Shown piece by piece: positions 1-12,489 of a stretch of DNA of 64,000 bases (position 1 is the first letter of the stretch; each line of letters begins with the position of its first letter). The notes beneath the pieces were generated by a model. That model was not told where the DNA came from. It worked only from the letters and a program-made list of their open reading frames with translations, and ran no database searches. The stretch comes from Doryteuthis pealeii (Eukaryota; Mollusca; Cephalopoda; Myopsida; Loliginidae): contig CM042160.1 in assembly GCA_023376005.1 (NCBI GenBank), positions 80,319,005-80,383,004 on the forward strand, given 5' to 3'. The translations under genes were made by a program, and so were the position numbers.

Positions 1-670
1 ATGATCCAATGAGTATTGAGCTCACTAACAATGATCAATAAGACTAGCTCACATATGAAGCCCCTTAATAGCAGCAAAATTTGGATGACTTCTGAATCAA
101 AGTTAAACCTTATCCAAACTACAGGGTAAAATCAATTCAAATTAAAACATATTGACAGTCTACCGAGAATTGAGCACACTAACTATGGTCACTAAGCCTA
201 GTTCCCAACTATTGCCCCACACGAGGGCCCTTAATTGCATCAAAATTTGGGATACCCTATGAATCTATATTTACACCTTGTCCAAATGACAGGTTAAAAT
301 CAAATCAAAAACGTATTGATCATCTAGTGTGAATTGAAGCCCCTAACATTTGTCAATAAGCCTAGCTCACTAAGACCCCTTGAATCATTAACATTTGGGA
401 TGACTTATTAATCTAAATTACAAGTTATCCAAATGACAGGTTAAATACAATTCAATTTTGAAACGTATTGAATATCTTGTGAGAATTGAAATAACTAACA
501 TTGGTCAATAAGCCTTGCTCACTAACAATTGCTTCATATTTAAAATAATCAAAATTTACGATGGTTTATTCATCAAATTACACCTTATCCAAATGACAGG
601 TTAAAATCAATTCAAATCTAAAACGTATTGATTATCTAGTGAGAATTGAATTCACTAACAATAGCTCCAT
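1..670. repeat. Degenerate tandem repeat, about 150-170 bp units
   Basis: A block around TTATCCAAATGACAGGTTAA followed by CGTATTGAT and GAGAATTGAA recurs near 110, 279, 426 and 584, giving periods of roughly 169, 147 and 158 bp. Copies differ by substitutions and small indels, so this is an old array. It starts before the window edge. No coding potential is seen. Confidence 0.7.
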
Positions 671-734
671 ATACCGAATAACACCCATAGAATTGCTCCA
701 TATGTCGAATAACACCCCTAAAAAAGAAGGAATT

Positions 735-907
735 AGGCTTTCATAGTGGTTTAAATGTAAAGCGTAAACAAATCGAGAAAAAGTCATCTCTGTATGTACA
801 TTTCAGCCCATTAGGCCTCATCAGCAGAACTATAGACAGGACAGTACTTTGTGCGTGATTCGAACCCTACCTGTCAGGCTGACATTCTAACCACTACACT
901 AGCTGGC
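735..907 (-). mobile_element. tRNA-derived SINE copy, minus strand
   Basis: Read on the minus strand this begins with a tRNA-like head: an A-box-like GTAGTGGTTAGAAT, then a B-box-like GGGTTCGAATCA, followed by a body of about 120 bp ending near AAAGCCTAATTCC. It is the inverted partner of the copy at 1030-1218 and is about 90% alike over its whole length. The head does not fold into a complete cloverleaf, so this is a SINE and not a working tRNA gene. Confidence 0.6.
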
Positions 908-1029
908 TTCCCCAGAATTTCTCGTTCATTTTAAACTGGTATGTATATCGCACTTTTTGGGTGACTTATGGCACGACAGTATGAAGTAGTCAAACAGTGT
1001 GTTTGAAAATGGCGAAGGCCGACAATTTG

Positions 1030-1218
1030 TGGGAGATTATGTGCTGGTTAGAATGTCCGCCTGTCAGCCTGACAGGTAGGTTTCGAATCACGCACAAAGC
1101 ACTGCCCTGTCTATAGCTCTGCTGATGAGGCCTAATGGGCTGAAATGTACATACAGAGATCGACTTTTTCTCAATATGTTTACGCTTTACATTTAAACCC
1201 CTATGCACGCCTAATTCA
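1030..1218 (+). mobile_element. tRNA-derived SINE copy, plus strand
   Basis: This is the same element as at 735-907 in opposite orientation: TGCTGGTTAGAATGT, then TTTCGAATCACGC, then a shared body down to CACGCCTAATTCA. The two copies are head to head with about 120 bp between them, so a transcript through both would fold on itself. The small open frame on the other strand is an accident of the SINE body. Confidence 0.6.
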
Positions 1219-1501
1219 TTTCGTTATATTCAATTAATTAACAACAAAAAATAATCACAGAATAACGAGAAAAGCAAGTGATAGTCCTTGTTTATCAGTC
1301 TGTTTAAAATTTGAAGTCTGAAAAAAGAACGCTGAAAAAATAGACGGTTTGAAATATGACGTCAAATATTCCCTTTTACGGTGTGAGTATGAGAATGTGT
1401 AAGTGTGTGTATCGAAAAAAAAAGCATTGTGCATTTTTTAGGTGTTTTGAATGCGTGTGTTTAATCTTTTGCGATAAACGACATCGAAACAAATTTCAAG
1501 G

Positions 1502-1543
<42 letters not shown>

Positions 1544-2289
1544 CCAATCCCTGTCATAACTTCTGTATATCTGTTTTCCGCTCTATGTCTCTTTTGAGTA
1601 CCCCTCGTTAAATGTTTTACTTTATCTAGAGAGTAAAAGAAAGAGGTATTAAGAGAGACATTTAACAACTCACTTGATTCACAACAGTAACGAACAACTC
1701 GTATGTAATGAAATTCACTTATCCATTTCAATTTAAATCAAGTCAACCCAATTCGTTGAAAAATCCGTGTTTTTTTTTTCAATACAATTTTGAAAAAAAA
1801 AAACCCAAAATCGGGGAAATATCCTCATTAATTGAGATACGTCAGTTGTAAGATATTGTAGCGTTATTTTTTCTGTTATCAATGGAACACAAGCAAACAA
1901 GTATGAACTCTGCTAGAAAAGAAATGAATGGATGATGATTTTAATATAAGCTACCATTGTAATTTGAACACTACTCTAAAATATCTACTGGTCACTAATA
2001 GTGTGTCTTTTAAGTTTCTATTTTATATAATAATTGTAAGGCATAAAAGACATGACAAAATAATTGACTGTTGTGAGAATAATAGCAACTTTTATAATGC
2101 CATCATATTAAACGGCTCTACATAAAAACCCTTTGAAGTAAAGGAAGGCCTCATTTAATAGCATGGAACTTTTGTAATGATATACCTTGCTTCAATTCCA
2201 TAAACCGATTGGGAAGATGCAGTTGTTAATATTACCGCACTTTCGACACTTTGTGAGTGTGAAGGCAAATCAAGCAACTCTAATTAATA
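1219..2289. other. AT-rich non-coding DNA with a (GT)n microsatellite
   Basis: A (GT)n run of about 40 bp occupies 1503-1542. The rest is AT-rich with no recognisable gene, RNA or repeat family. Short open frames here have no domain or codon signal. Confidence 0.6.
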
Positions 2290-3820
2290 TTATTTTTTAA
2301 AGCAATCTTAAAGACGACTGCAAAGAATATTCCAAATAGTTTTGGTGCGAATACGCAGCCTTGTTTCACACCATTCATGAGTGAGAGGCTCTGCAAGGGT
2401 ACCATTATATGTGACCAAAGCTTTTATATCATCATGAAGAGACCTGACTTTCCAAGAATCCTCTAGAGTGCCTCATGGTTGACTTTGTCAAAGGCATTCG
2501 CGAGATCGATGAAACATTGGTAGAGGTCAAGATTCTGCTCAATGCACTTTTCTTGCAGTTGGCGAGCCGAGAAGATCATATCAGTTGTACCACGTCCAGA
2601 GCGGAAACCACATTGGGATTCTGGAAGAATAATTGGTGATATATGTTCTTCCAAAAAGAATTCTTGCAAAAACATTTCTAAAAATGGAGACCAAAGCAAT
2701 TCATCGATAGTTGTCCCAGAGGCTTCTAGAACCCTTTTTGAACAAAGGAATGAGAAGTACATTTTTAGTCGAAGCGTGTAATAACACTTCATGCAGCATC
2801 TCATTCAGTCTGGAGCCACCACATTTAAGTAGTTCAGCATTAATTCTGTCCATTTGCACAACAGCCCTATAAACTTTATAAATTGTTGGTTGATTATCTA
2901 GCTCATCCTTAATGGGGGTCTGATCGAGTTGGTCTATGAAGCCATTATCAATATTAGATGGTCGATTCAAGAGTTCATTAAAGTGCTCTCTTCAGCGATC
3001 ACGATTATCTTCTGGTTTGGAAAGCAGCCTCGAGCCATCCTTTGAGTGAAGTGGGATGATAGAGGATGACCTCGGGCCATAGATTTCAGATAGAAGAGTG
3101 TAGAAGGGTTTGAGGTCCCGAGAATCAACAGCATGTTGGATTTCAGCTGATTTGTTCTTCCACCATTGATCTTGAATTTCCCTCAAATGTCCTTGAACCT
3201 GGGCTTTTACTGTTTTGAGTTTTAATTGAGCTGCAAATCGTTCAGCGATAGAGATGTTGTTCAGAATCGATCTGTTGACGAGAAGTTGTTTTTGCTCAAG
3301 TAACTTTTTTATGCTGGTGTCGTTATCATCAAACCAGTCTTGGTGTTTTTTTTTTTTTATGTGTCCCAGCACATCAAGCGAAGCATTATAAAGCATTGAT
3401 TTAAAACTTGACCAAACGTTATTCGGATCCAGGGGTTCAAAATTATTGAGCCTGTCAACAAATTATTGCTTAATTTCTGGATTTTTAAAAATTTGGAGAC
3501 GTTTATGCGCTTTGGTAGACGACTGACCAGATGTTTGCTTTTTGTTTTAAGTTTCATCTTAAAATTCGCCCTCAAAAGACAATGGTCAGTCCAGCACTTA
3601 ATTCCTCTCAAGACTTTGACATCATGAAGATCCTGGCGATCACGGGAACGAACAATGACATAATCAATCACATGCCAATTTCTCGATCTTGGATGCATCC
3701 AGGTCCCTTTATTTTAGTTTTTGTGTTGGAATTGAGAATTGTCTATGACAACATCAAATTCGTCACACAAGCATAGGAGACTTAATCCATTGCTGTTGCA
3801 TTTTCCCATTCCATGTCTTT
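2290..3820 (-). mobile_element. Non-LTR retrotransposon (LINE) fragment: endonuclease tail plus partial reverse transcriptase
   Basis: Read on the minus strand, the fragment starts near 3820 with the end of an apurinic-type endonuclease (WHVIDYVIVRSRDRQD, then CWTDH). A linker follows, with WKNKSAEIQHAVDSRDLKPFY and a segment ending LFKKGS. The start of the reverse transcriptase comes next: LPESQCGFRSGRGTTDMIF, then CFIDLANAFDKVNHEAL (motif A), then NGVKQGCVFAPKLFGIFF (motif B) near 2385-2310. The YADD motif and everything downstream are missing. At least three frame changes and several stops separate the pieces, including one just after NHEAL. It is therefore a dead, 3'-truncated copy. The motifs are typical of an invertebrate LINE; I am not certain of the clade. 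Confidence 0.88.
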
Positions 3821-4195
3821 TTTAAATAATGTCCCCGTCTCTCTCTATCTCTCTCTCTCTATAAGATTACAACCGTAAGCGTCTCAAAAATTTTCAAGAT
3901 AAAAATTCCCTGTATTGTGTCCGTTTTAACTTCAAATATCAAACTTTTTGCTCTGAAGAAGGACGTTTTTCTTTGTATGCTTAGATATTTTATAATTTTC
4001 AATTATTATTATTTGATTTCATATTTACAATAATAATAAATAGAATACAATGTGTACATGAACAAACTGCTGACCGAAACACGTGTTGGTAATTCATTAA
4101 TTTAATTTTATTCATTCAACATTTTATTTACTTCATTTATTTATCCTCTTAACTTATACCTATAGATACCTATATATATGTATGTAGACAGACTT

Positions 4196-4265
<70 letters not shown>

Positions 4266-4426
4266 GTGTAAAAATAGGTTGTTTACTTCGATAAGTTTGA
4301 GTTTTGTGCATTCTCTGCACCAATGAACTGAACCACTCCTTTTAAATAATTTTAAAATATTTTGCTTTCTTTTATTTGTTTGTTCGGGTTTTTCCAATAA
4401 TAATCACGACAATTTCTAAAGATATA
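3821..4426. repeat. AT-rich spacer with (TA)n microsatellite
   Basis: A (CT)n stretch lies near 3838-3860 and an uninterrupted (TA)n run of almost 60 bp at 4202-4259. Nothing else is recognised. The two overlapping open frames on the minus strand are translations of the (TA)n run. Confidence 0.7.
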
Positions 4427-5185
4427 TACTGCTGGACAAAATCTTAAGGTTAATAAAGATAAAGAAAAATATACATTTTGCAATATTAGATTCAATCTAT
4501 AATTTCTGTAGAACTTTGAAAAGAAAGGAAAAATAAATATGGATATCTTTTTAACATGTAATAGAGAAAGTTTCTGCGAATTACGATGGAGTAGAGTCTA
4601 AATTTTTAAAAACTACGCAGCCTGGATGGCTTCCCATAAGTGCAATAGGGTTAGGGCAATCATATAGGTGCTAGGGCTTGACGTGACCAGCCGATTGATC
4701 CGAGGGGGCCTTTTTGACCACCCGTCTAGTCCAAGAAACGGCCAAAGTGGAGTATTGCATGTCATTAACTCCTCATCCAGCTGGATTCTATGGATCCATA
4801 GATGGATACCTCGCTTTTGGAACTCAACATATTTGCCACGTTCAAACTGTCAACTTTTTTTGCCTTTTTTATGTTTTTATCTAAGGTAATTTAGAAGATA
4901 CCAGTGTGAGATGTTGATTGAGCTATTGCTTGCTACAATACAAATAAGGACATTTCATTGCGTTTTTACTGAAGCTTCATATGGTCTTATAATTTTGAAC
5001 AGTGAAACTTTTCCAATATCAAACTCTCCCTAGTACATGCTAAAAAAGATATTCATATTAGTCTTTCCTTTTCTTATTTTCATTTTTCAAAACTCTACAC
5101 AAATAATACAATGAGTCTAACAATGTAAAATGTATATTCTTTCTTTATTTTCATTGGCTTTAAGATACAGACATTTGTTTAGGCC
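4427..5185. mobile_element. Non-autonomous DNA transposon-like element with long imperfect terminal inverted repeats
   Basis: The left end (ACTGCTGGACAAAATCTTAA, then a run through ATACATTTTGCAATATTAGA to AGAGAAAGTTTCT, 4427-4580) is matched in inverted orientation by 5020-5180. Each arm is about 150 bp. The left tip resembles Tc1/mariner-type ends, but I see no transposase. The interior (4610-4830) carries a module that recurs inverted at about 48.83-48.98 kb, so it is nested or shared repeat DNA. The exact right end and target duplication are unclear. Confidence 0.5.
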
Positions 5186-5580
5186 GCCTTTTCTAGACCC
5201 TTTCCAAATGTCTGGGTGCACAGTGGGTCCCAATGGGCTGCTCAGTTACTCTCGACGTCACCGAGAAACGTTGCTGTTTAATCGACAATGCGGTGCTTTT
5301 AGATGAGTCACGAGCCTTGCCACGTGTAGACTCAAAGCTGTGTGCTTCCAGGCCGTCAAACCTGCACATATCACCATTCCTCCATCACCATGATACTTGT
5401 AGAAATATCTGCACATATTGACACGTGGTGCGCTTGTGCGAAACGCACCGCATGCTCTCCTTGCCCAAAGTCTAGTATCAGTGACAAGCCGAGGCGAGAT
5501 GATTGAGAGACTTTAGGGAACGCAGGTGGATGATCTGACGAGATCTACGGGTCCACCACACCGACTGGTACTTCTAGTAC
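5186..5580. other. Unrecognised intergenic sequence
   Basis: Moderately GC-rich compared with its surroundings. No gene, RNA or repeat family was recognised. A 62-codon open frame at 5233-5421 has no recognisable domain. Confidence 0.4.
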
Positions 5581-6000
5581 ACACACACACACACACACAT
5601 TAACATTTAACACTTTCCACATTTTCAATCCTTATAAATTTAGAATTTCTAATGCTCAAATAAATTAACAGGAAAAAAAAGTTATTTCTATCATTTGATC
5701 CTGGAAACTGTGATCATAACAGTAAATAAACCTCTTGTACCACTGACCCACCAAAAAAGCCGTTAACACTTTCCACATTTTCAATCCTTATATATTTAGA
5801 ATTTCTAATGCTCAAATAAATTAACTGGAAAAAAAGTACTTTCTATCATTCGATCTGTTGGCTGTTATGATCTCAGGTTATGAGATCGAATTATAAAACC
5901 TCCATTTTTCTAATTAATTTATTTGAACCTCAGAAATTCTAAATATATAACCATTGAAAATGTGTAAAGCGAGAGCGGCTTGTCTGGTGGGTCCGTGGTA
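5581..6000. repeat. (CA)n run and about 155-bp tandem repeat units
   Basis: A short (AC)n run at 5580-5600 precedes two units sharing CACTTTCCACATTTTCAATC and ATTTAGAATTTCTAATGCTC (near 5610 and 5765), then a unit in reverse orientation near 5900-5995. The same family forms a larger array at about 44.03-44.76 kb in the opposite orientation, which fits the mirror symmetry of the window. Confidence 0.65.
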
Positions 6001-6608
6001 CAAGTAGTCGTTGTATTTGGCTTTAGAATGCTGTCTCCCATAGAATTAAGGTTGTTCTTCGATCGAATTGTGGTCTTTCACAATGCTTGGTTTAACAATG
6101 TTGGTGAAGTGTGGTTGGATATAGTTATTAGAAAAGATTGCCAGCTTATTTGGTCGGGGAGCTTTATTTTATGTTGCCTCATACCAAGACAGTTACAGTA
6201 GATATGAATAAAAACAAGACATACTATTATCATCATGCCCAAATTTATCTGTTGGTAAATAAAACAGGCTAGCGTTGTTGTTATTCGAACTCGCCACCAG
6301 AGAAACAGAGTGCTATCTACGTCTGACTTTGCACAATAAGATCTCATACATCTACACTACCAGCATCGGGAGACTTACTTGATTAAATGTAATAAACTTA
6401 TATATAGGTGTCTATAAGCAAATTAAAACCGACCACGATAGTATTCGATCTCAAAACAGGAGAAATGCTTAAGCTCCCTTTGTATTCTGACCGAATAAAC
6501 GATTCGTTGATATTACCTCTGCACCAACGACACAACCATTGCAATTGCGTACGTTTCATGTAGTAATAAAGATACTTTTTTCTGATCGAATAGAATGTAA
6601 AATGAGAA
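6001..6608. other. Unrecognised AT-rich sequence
   Basis: No gene or known repeat is supported. Short open frames on both strands have no domain signal and overlap each other. Confidence 0.4.
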
Positions 6609-9293
6609 AATGATTATGATGGCTTGAATGTATTCGAACCCAGAACTCAGAATATAATTCAGTTAATGTTACTTGACTGAAGAGCCATACTAACTGCGTC
6701 AAATACACGGATTGTGAAATTAACACGTATTTGCTTTCATCAATTTTTGTCATTCTCACTATTTTAAAATTTTAAAATATCATTTATCTCCCTTTAACAC
6801 TTGAGTTTGGACATGCCTAGTTTTAGATATTTTCATTTGTTTAGTGTATGAATGGAAGTTTAAAATAATAATTTTTACTCTGTATTATCTATTTGAAACT
6901 TCGTTAACAAAAAAATCTGTAACAAGAAACATGCAATCTGAATTTAAGAATAGAATATTGTACATTTTCTTTTGTCATGTAATGAAAACTCGAAGACATT
7001 GTTCTGCTTAATGAGCCTTTATTGAACGAAATTTGTATTTTTTTTAAATGTGTACGAACGGTGTAGCGAGAAAAGAGAAAAGCAGGCAGGGGAGGTAATA
7101 ATGTTGATTTAGCCCAAATAGAAAAAACTGTTCTTTATTTAATGTCGATGGAAGAGATTTTCAGTAATCTAGGGGCGAAATTTTCAATAGAGTTTTTCTT
7201 CAAAACTTATACTTTGTTTGACTAAAATAAGGTTTGTATTAAATAGATATTTTTTTCTAATTCCGGGGTAATTCCAAATCAAATCATCCAGGCTATGTCA
7301 CTCAACCCCTTCAATTTTTCTTACTTTTGTCCAAGTGATAATTATTTTAAAGTTAGACAATCCTCAAAATTTTATCTTCCAATTCCAAAAATTGGCGGAG
7401 TTATGTCGATTTTTCGTTCTCCAAATTTTGGGGGTGACGCGAAAAAAATTTATCCGTAAAATGAGTTCTATAGCTTTCCTACTCCTAAAGATTGCTTTAT
7501 AAAAGCATTTTTGCCCAAGGAATCCAAAACTGCTATCAAAAAAGTCAATCAAGTTATTGATGATTTCTATTTTTTCTTGCAATATCAATATCCCGATGTA
7601 GCACTGCATCTCTGACAACAAAATTATTATTATTTCACATATATTGAACATTAGGTACCACCAATTTAACCCTGTGCAATTTACCCCACCTACATTTAAC
7701 ACAATGAAACTTGCAGTGAAACATTAATCGTACCAAAAAGATAGTTTGATAATTGATAGCTTAAATTAGGGGGATTTTCTAATGTTAACATTGTCCACAT
7801 ATGAAAAAAAAAGTTCAGATAAAATTGAAGAGGGTGGGTGACAATTTAACTTTTTACTGGATGATTTGTCATGGAATTACCCTCCGGGGAAAAATCAGGA
7901 TAATGATTATCATGATGCTAAGAATTGATCTTCCAATCATTCTATTTACTCACTACTTAAATTACAATCACAAAAAAACACTAACAATCTATTGTGAGTA
8001 TCTATATATAATGTAAAAATAGGAATTTATCTAACTCCAGCGCACGAGCGAAATGTGACAAAAGACGTGATGTAGAATTAAGGACGAACTCATGAGTAAC
8101 AGTAAAATAATATACAAACAATATATTTCCCATGCATCAATCATATTGCCTGCAAAATTCTGACAATATACAAACGTCAATATCGGCAACACATTTTTAC
8201 CCCCACCTATATTCAACACAATGAAACTTGCATAAAATTTAAGATTATCTTGAAAATTATTTTCCATTCGAAAGAAGAAACATTAAACAAACTTCTGATG
8301 ATTTTAGAAAGTTTTTTTTTAGCTTACGGAAATAATGGAAATTATGAACATAATCCTGATCATTTCTATCTCTATCAAACTCTGACAGTTATTTTTGTTA
8401 GGTCTTATACGTGGCGAACGAGTTGAAAATACTTACTCTGCCTTTATGACGATTTACTTCTTAGAACCGAATATATTCATGTTTAGCACTATCTAATTGG
8501 ACCTGGAGATAAACATTCTAATGACACAATTTTAGAACTAAGTATTGACTCGACCCGTTCACCATGGTAGGGTGTAAGACTAGGTTGCAAGTTTCGGACA
8601 TCCAGCTTTGATCGGATTCGCTACTCAGCAGTAATGCATCTTATGAGTCGACTTATACTTCAGAAAATGTCATTGAGAAAATAAAGTCACAAATGTAATT
8701 CATTTATTTGTGAGAAAAATTACAAATTTACTTTCTTTTCACTGATGAAATGATCTAATTTAATAAACAATAAAAAATAAGATTCCAATTTAACTTTCAA
8801 ACAGAATTTTTTAAAAAATTCAATATTAAGTGTAGAAAAGTTTTTTTTGGGGGTTTATTTTGTTATTAAAGGAAATGAAGATCTTTCAGATTAATGGGTA
8901 CCTTTATATTTGAAGTTCTATTCTAAATGTAAACACCCCTAAAAATATTGAATGACGAAAAAAATTCTTTGTAATATTTAACTTATTATTGTGAGTTTTT
9001 ATTTTGGGTTAAAAAAAAAACATTAACACATTTTCAACATTGCAACTCAACAGAAAAAATAATTGGTTCAAACCATTTACGAGTTAGGGGTAATCTTTGA
9101 AATATTTTAAGTATATTTACCTACTCCGTTCGCCACGAATAGGATGTGACATGAAGTCGCAAGTATAACGCGTCTACTAAGGATCGACCTCGCTATTCAG
9201 TATTATTGCATTTGCGAGACTAGCTTGCACACAATACACGATAATGGGACGCCCTTATTTGCTTGAAACGAGATTGATAACAATTACACTATG
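6609..9293. repeat. Outer left arm of the large inverted repeat
   Basis: This segment is mirrored, in order, by 41286-43896 on the opposite strand. Clear anchors are the pairs AATGATTATGA (6609) with its complement ending at 43896, the TGTCCAAACTCAAGTG block, the GTGATGTAGAATTAAGGACG block (about 8067 and 42640) and CAATTACACTATG ending at 9293 with its partner starting at 41286. Arms differ by substitutions and a few indels, including about 130 bp (roughly 7843-7975) absent from the right arm. No genes are seen inside. Confidence 0.85.
7264..7890. mobile_element. MITE-like element with GGGTAATTCC termini
   Basis: The left end GGGGTAATTCC...AAATCATCCAGG (7264-7290) is the inverted counterpart of CTGGATGATT...GGAATTACCC (about 7858-7884). 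The first 340 bp match the cleaner copy at 49857-50222 (shared AAAAATTGGCGGAGTTATGT), and the mirrored right arm repeats it near 42940-43250. This copy is longer (about 625 bp), so it probably has an internal insertion. Confidence 0.6.
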
Positions 9294-9720
9294 ACGTTAT
9301 TATTCTTAACACAAACTGTTCGCCACGCATAGAATGTGACGCACCATACAAAAATCTGGAAAATCCAGGAAGGATCAAATTATTCAGTAGTAAATTAAAA
9401 AATTAAAAACTAAACCACGATGCGCAACTATCATCATTTACCCAACATGTTCGCTATTGTTAGGATGTGAGACAAGGTTGCAGGTATGAGGCACACAGCA
9501 TGGATTGAACTCATCATGCAGTAGTAATGGATCTACGAGAATCGAGCTTGCCAACTGTTACTCCGCAATGGGGTGCATTCCTTATTTACACGTATTGTTC
9601 ACCAGAGGTAGGGCTATGACTAAAGTTGGCAAATGTGGGGTATCCAGCGATAATCGAACTCGCTAATCACTAATAATGTATCTGTGAAGTATTATTCTTA
9701 TACCACAATGGGACCCCTCT
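8550..9720 (-). repeat. Cluster of tandem tRNA-like modules
   Basis: Units of about 140-180 bp begin with a GTTCGCCACG-like motif (near 8556, 9125, 9308, 9447 and 9595). Each contains, on the minus strand, a degenerate tRNA-like stretch ending in a B-box-like GTTCGATCC or similar, preceded by TACTACTGAATAGC-like sequence. None gives a full cloverleaf, so no tRNA gene is called. They are best read as an old tandem array of a tRNA-derived repeat. Confidence 0.55.
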
Positions 9721-11398
9721 AATATTTTGAATGTAAAAAACAAAATATTTCATAGAATAAAAAAAACAACAACAAGATTGTATTATGCGAATTATTTTGA
9801 ATTTTAATAAACGATTTTTAGATTAAAAAAAAAGTATAAAACTAACCCCTGACCATAACCCTTAACAAACACTGTAAATGAAAAACATGTTCCTTTCTTA
9901 ATCGAGATCAAAAAGAGATGCGCTAAAGTCATATGGTACGTTATATCGAATGAGCCTAACAGCCATTAATAATAAACTGATAATTTGTACCTTTTTTTTT
10001 TTCGGGGGATGGGCGTAATTTTTAATGAGGGATAATTAAATCAAAAATTAAATTTATGTAATGATTACTTGAATAACTATACTATTTTAAAAGTTATCCC
10101 CCTTTCTTTATTAACATGAAATTTATGTCAAGAATTATCTCCCTTGGATCAATTTATCATATACGATCATCTTTTTCTTTATTTAAATCATTCAATTACT
10201 AAATTATCTCCCTTTGATTCAACGGTATCTCCTCTGCTTTAGTTAAAACTCATTTAATTACAGTGACAAGTTAAATACTAGACAAATGTGAATCGTTGGG
10301 ACACCCATTAAGCTCTCGCTAGATAATTGGATTAGGGAAAAGAGTAGAATCTGCCAAATGTCGTATGTTATTCATTTAAAAACAAATTAAAATTAAATTG
10401 ACTATTTTAGGGCAAAACTTTGTCTAGACTAAAAGTTGTAATATAATGAGCATCAGTAAAAATAAGGGAAAATAAGTCATTTATTTTAATACATTTTAAA
10501 CTATTTTTTTTCCAGCAATTTTCCTTTAATATATCTTAAACATGACCGCCAAAGATGACGTAAAATCCATTTTTAAAAATATATTTAAATACCCCCCCCC
10601 TCATTTGAAAAATAAATTACCTAAAATCAAGGAAAGTATCCGATTTTAATGAAATTTTCAGTGTTGATTTGGGAATGAATGAATTCTATTTCTATTCAAA
10701 ACTTTCTGACTTAACTAAGTATTTCTACTATGGTAAATTAATATATAAATACATTTAAAATAAGCGTCTAATTTTCATGTTTCAGTTTTATATTTTTAAT
10801 TTCTCAAAACATTATTTATTTAACTATATTATTTGCTAACCACTTTTATTATCTTATTTCTTTGTAGAAAAACTTCATTGAATTATTTAGCACCCCCTTT
10901 AAACAGAACAAAATATCGATGAATAATTTTCTTTTATAAGATAATAGCCAATTAAATAACTATCGAAAAAGTGTAAAACGAAGTTCTTCAAAAATTATCT
11001 CTTAGTTTTTATTTTAAATTTATTTTCCGATTTTCGGTACTTATTTTCTATCATGATATCTCCCTTAATTTTTTTTTCTATTCACACCCTTTATCCAAGA
11101 CGAAAAGTAGTAATATAATGAGCATCAATAGATAAAAGCAAATAATATTACACATGTAATTTATTTTTAATACATTTTAAAACGATTCTTAAATTTAAGT
11201 GACATAAGGAAAAAAATCAAAAAGTTTTGAAATAAATAAATAATGTATTTTGAAGGTCATTCATTGATAAATAAACACTGAAATTTCATATAATCTGATA
11301 ATTTCCCCTATTTTTAGTACGTTTATTTTTGTAAGATGTGGTTGGGGGCTAAATTCATTTTGTCAAAAACGGATTTTAGGTCAATTTTGGTATAACAA

Positions 11399-11400
<2 letters not shown>

Positions 11401-11435
<35 letters not shown>

Positions 11436-11840
11436 GAATTAGGTTTGTCGTTCTCCACCTTTTCATTTCAGTCGTCCTCTGGTCAAAGATTTCAGTCCTC
11501 CTTGTTAGGATATCCGGATATAGGTTAAGGGAGTAGTAGGTTTCCGTTCTGCAGTTTCTTATACGTGTCCGTACTCCTCGTAACAGGGAACTAAAATCTG
11601 TGAACAGGAGATGTCAATCTTCTCCCCTGGTCACAGATGTCAGTCCTCCGGTTCAAGGATGTCAGTCCCCTCCGATGTAATATATCAAGATATAGGTTAA
11701 TGGGTGAGGTAGGTTTGCGGTCTCCATCTTATTGTTTCAGTCTTCTCTTCCTGTTCACAGACGTCAGTCCTCCTCCTGTTGAATGCTCTAAAGAAAAAAA
11801 AAATTTTTCTAACAAAACATTCTTACATCTTCTAGGTGGT
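11401..11840. repeat. (TA)n run and GTCAGTCCTCC-type repeats, left arm
   Basis: A (TA)n run at 11401-11432 is followed by loosely repeated units containing AGATATAGGTTAA, GTAGGTTTCCGTTCT-like and ATGTCAGTCCTCC motifs. The mirrored version is at about 18290-18720. Confidence 0.6.
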
Positions 11841-12194
11841 ATGGGTTAGGATTTTCTCATAAACTGGTTTGATGTATTCTGCCGGAATCTCAGACATTTA
11901 TATTATTAAAACAAAGGTTTTTCATTATCACTGTCAGCCATCTTCAATATACATTTTATGTATATGTATTTTTCTTCTCATATGACCTGCATAATACGAT
12001 GGTTTATTGTTGGTTCAGTAAAACGGTAATTCTGGAGGACATAAATCCAAAATACAGTTATCTTTTCTTACTGCGTGGTGTTCGTTGATAGGTGGCGTTA
12101 GTATTTGGCCAGAAGCCAGGAATTCTGAATTCCTGTCCATTTCCTCTCAGACTGGCAACGAGTATACGAGCTTTAGTCGCCCTGACGCCTCTAC

Positions 12195-12475
12195 TCGTTA
12201 GCTGTAGCAGATGTCAGTCCTACTCCTCCTCCTGGGTAGCAGATGTCAGTCCTCCTTTTTCTCCTTTTGGTAGCAGGTGTCAGTCCTCCTTCTCCTCCTC
12301 CTGGTAGCAGGTGTCAGTCCTCCTTCTCCTCCTCCTGGTAGCAGGTGTCAGTCCTCCTTCTACTCACCCTTTATGGAAGCAGATGACAGTCCTCATCCTC
12401 CTGTTAGCAGATGTTAGTCCTCCTCACCCTTCATGGTAGCAGGTGTCAGTCCTCCTTCTCCTGGTAGCAGTGTTG
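12195..12475. repeat. Minisatellite of about 30-34 bp (GTAGCAGGTGTCAGTCCTCC)
   Basis: At least eight units of a GGTAGCAGGTGTCAGTCCTC-type sequence with TCCTCCTCCT linkers. The mirror is at about 17620-17900. The open frame across it only reflects the repeat. Confidence 0.8.
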
Positions 12476-12489
12476 TAGTATGTGCCCCA

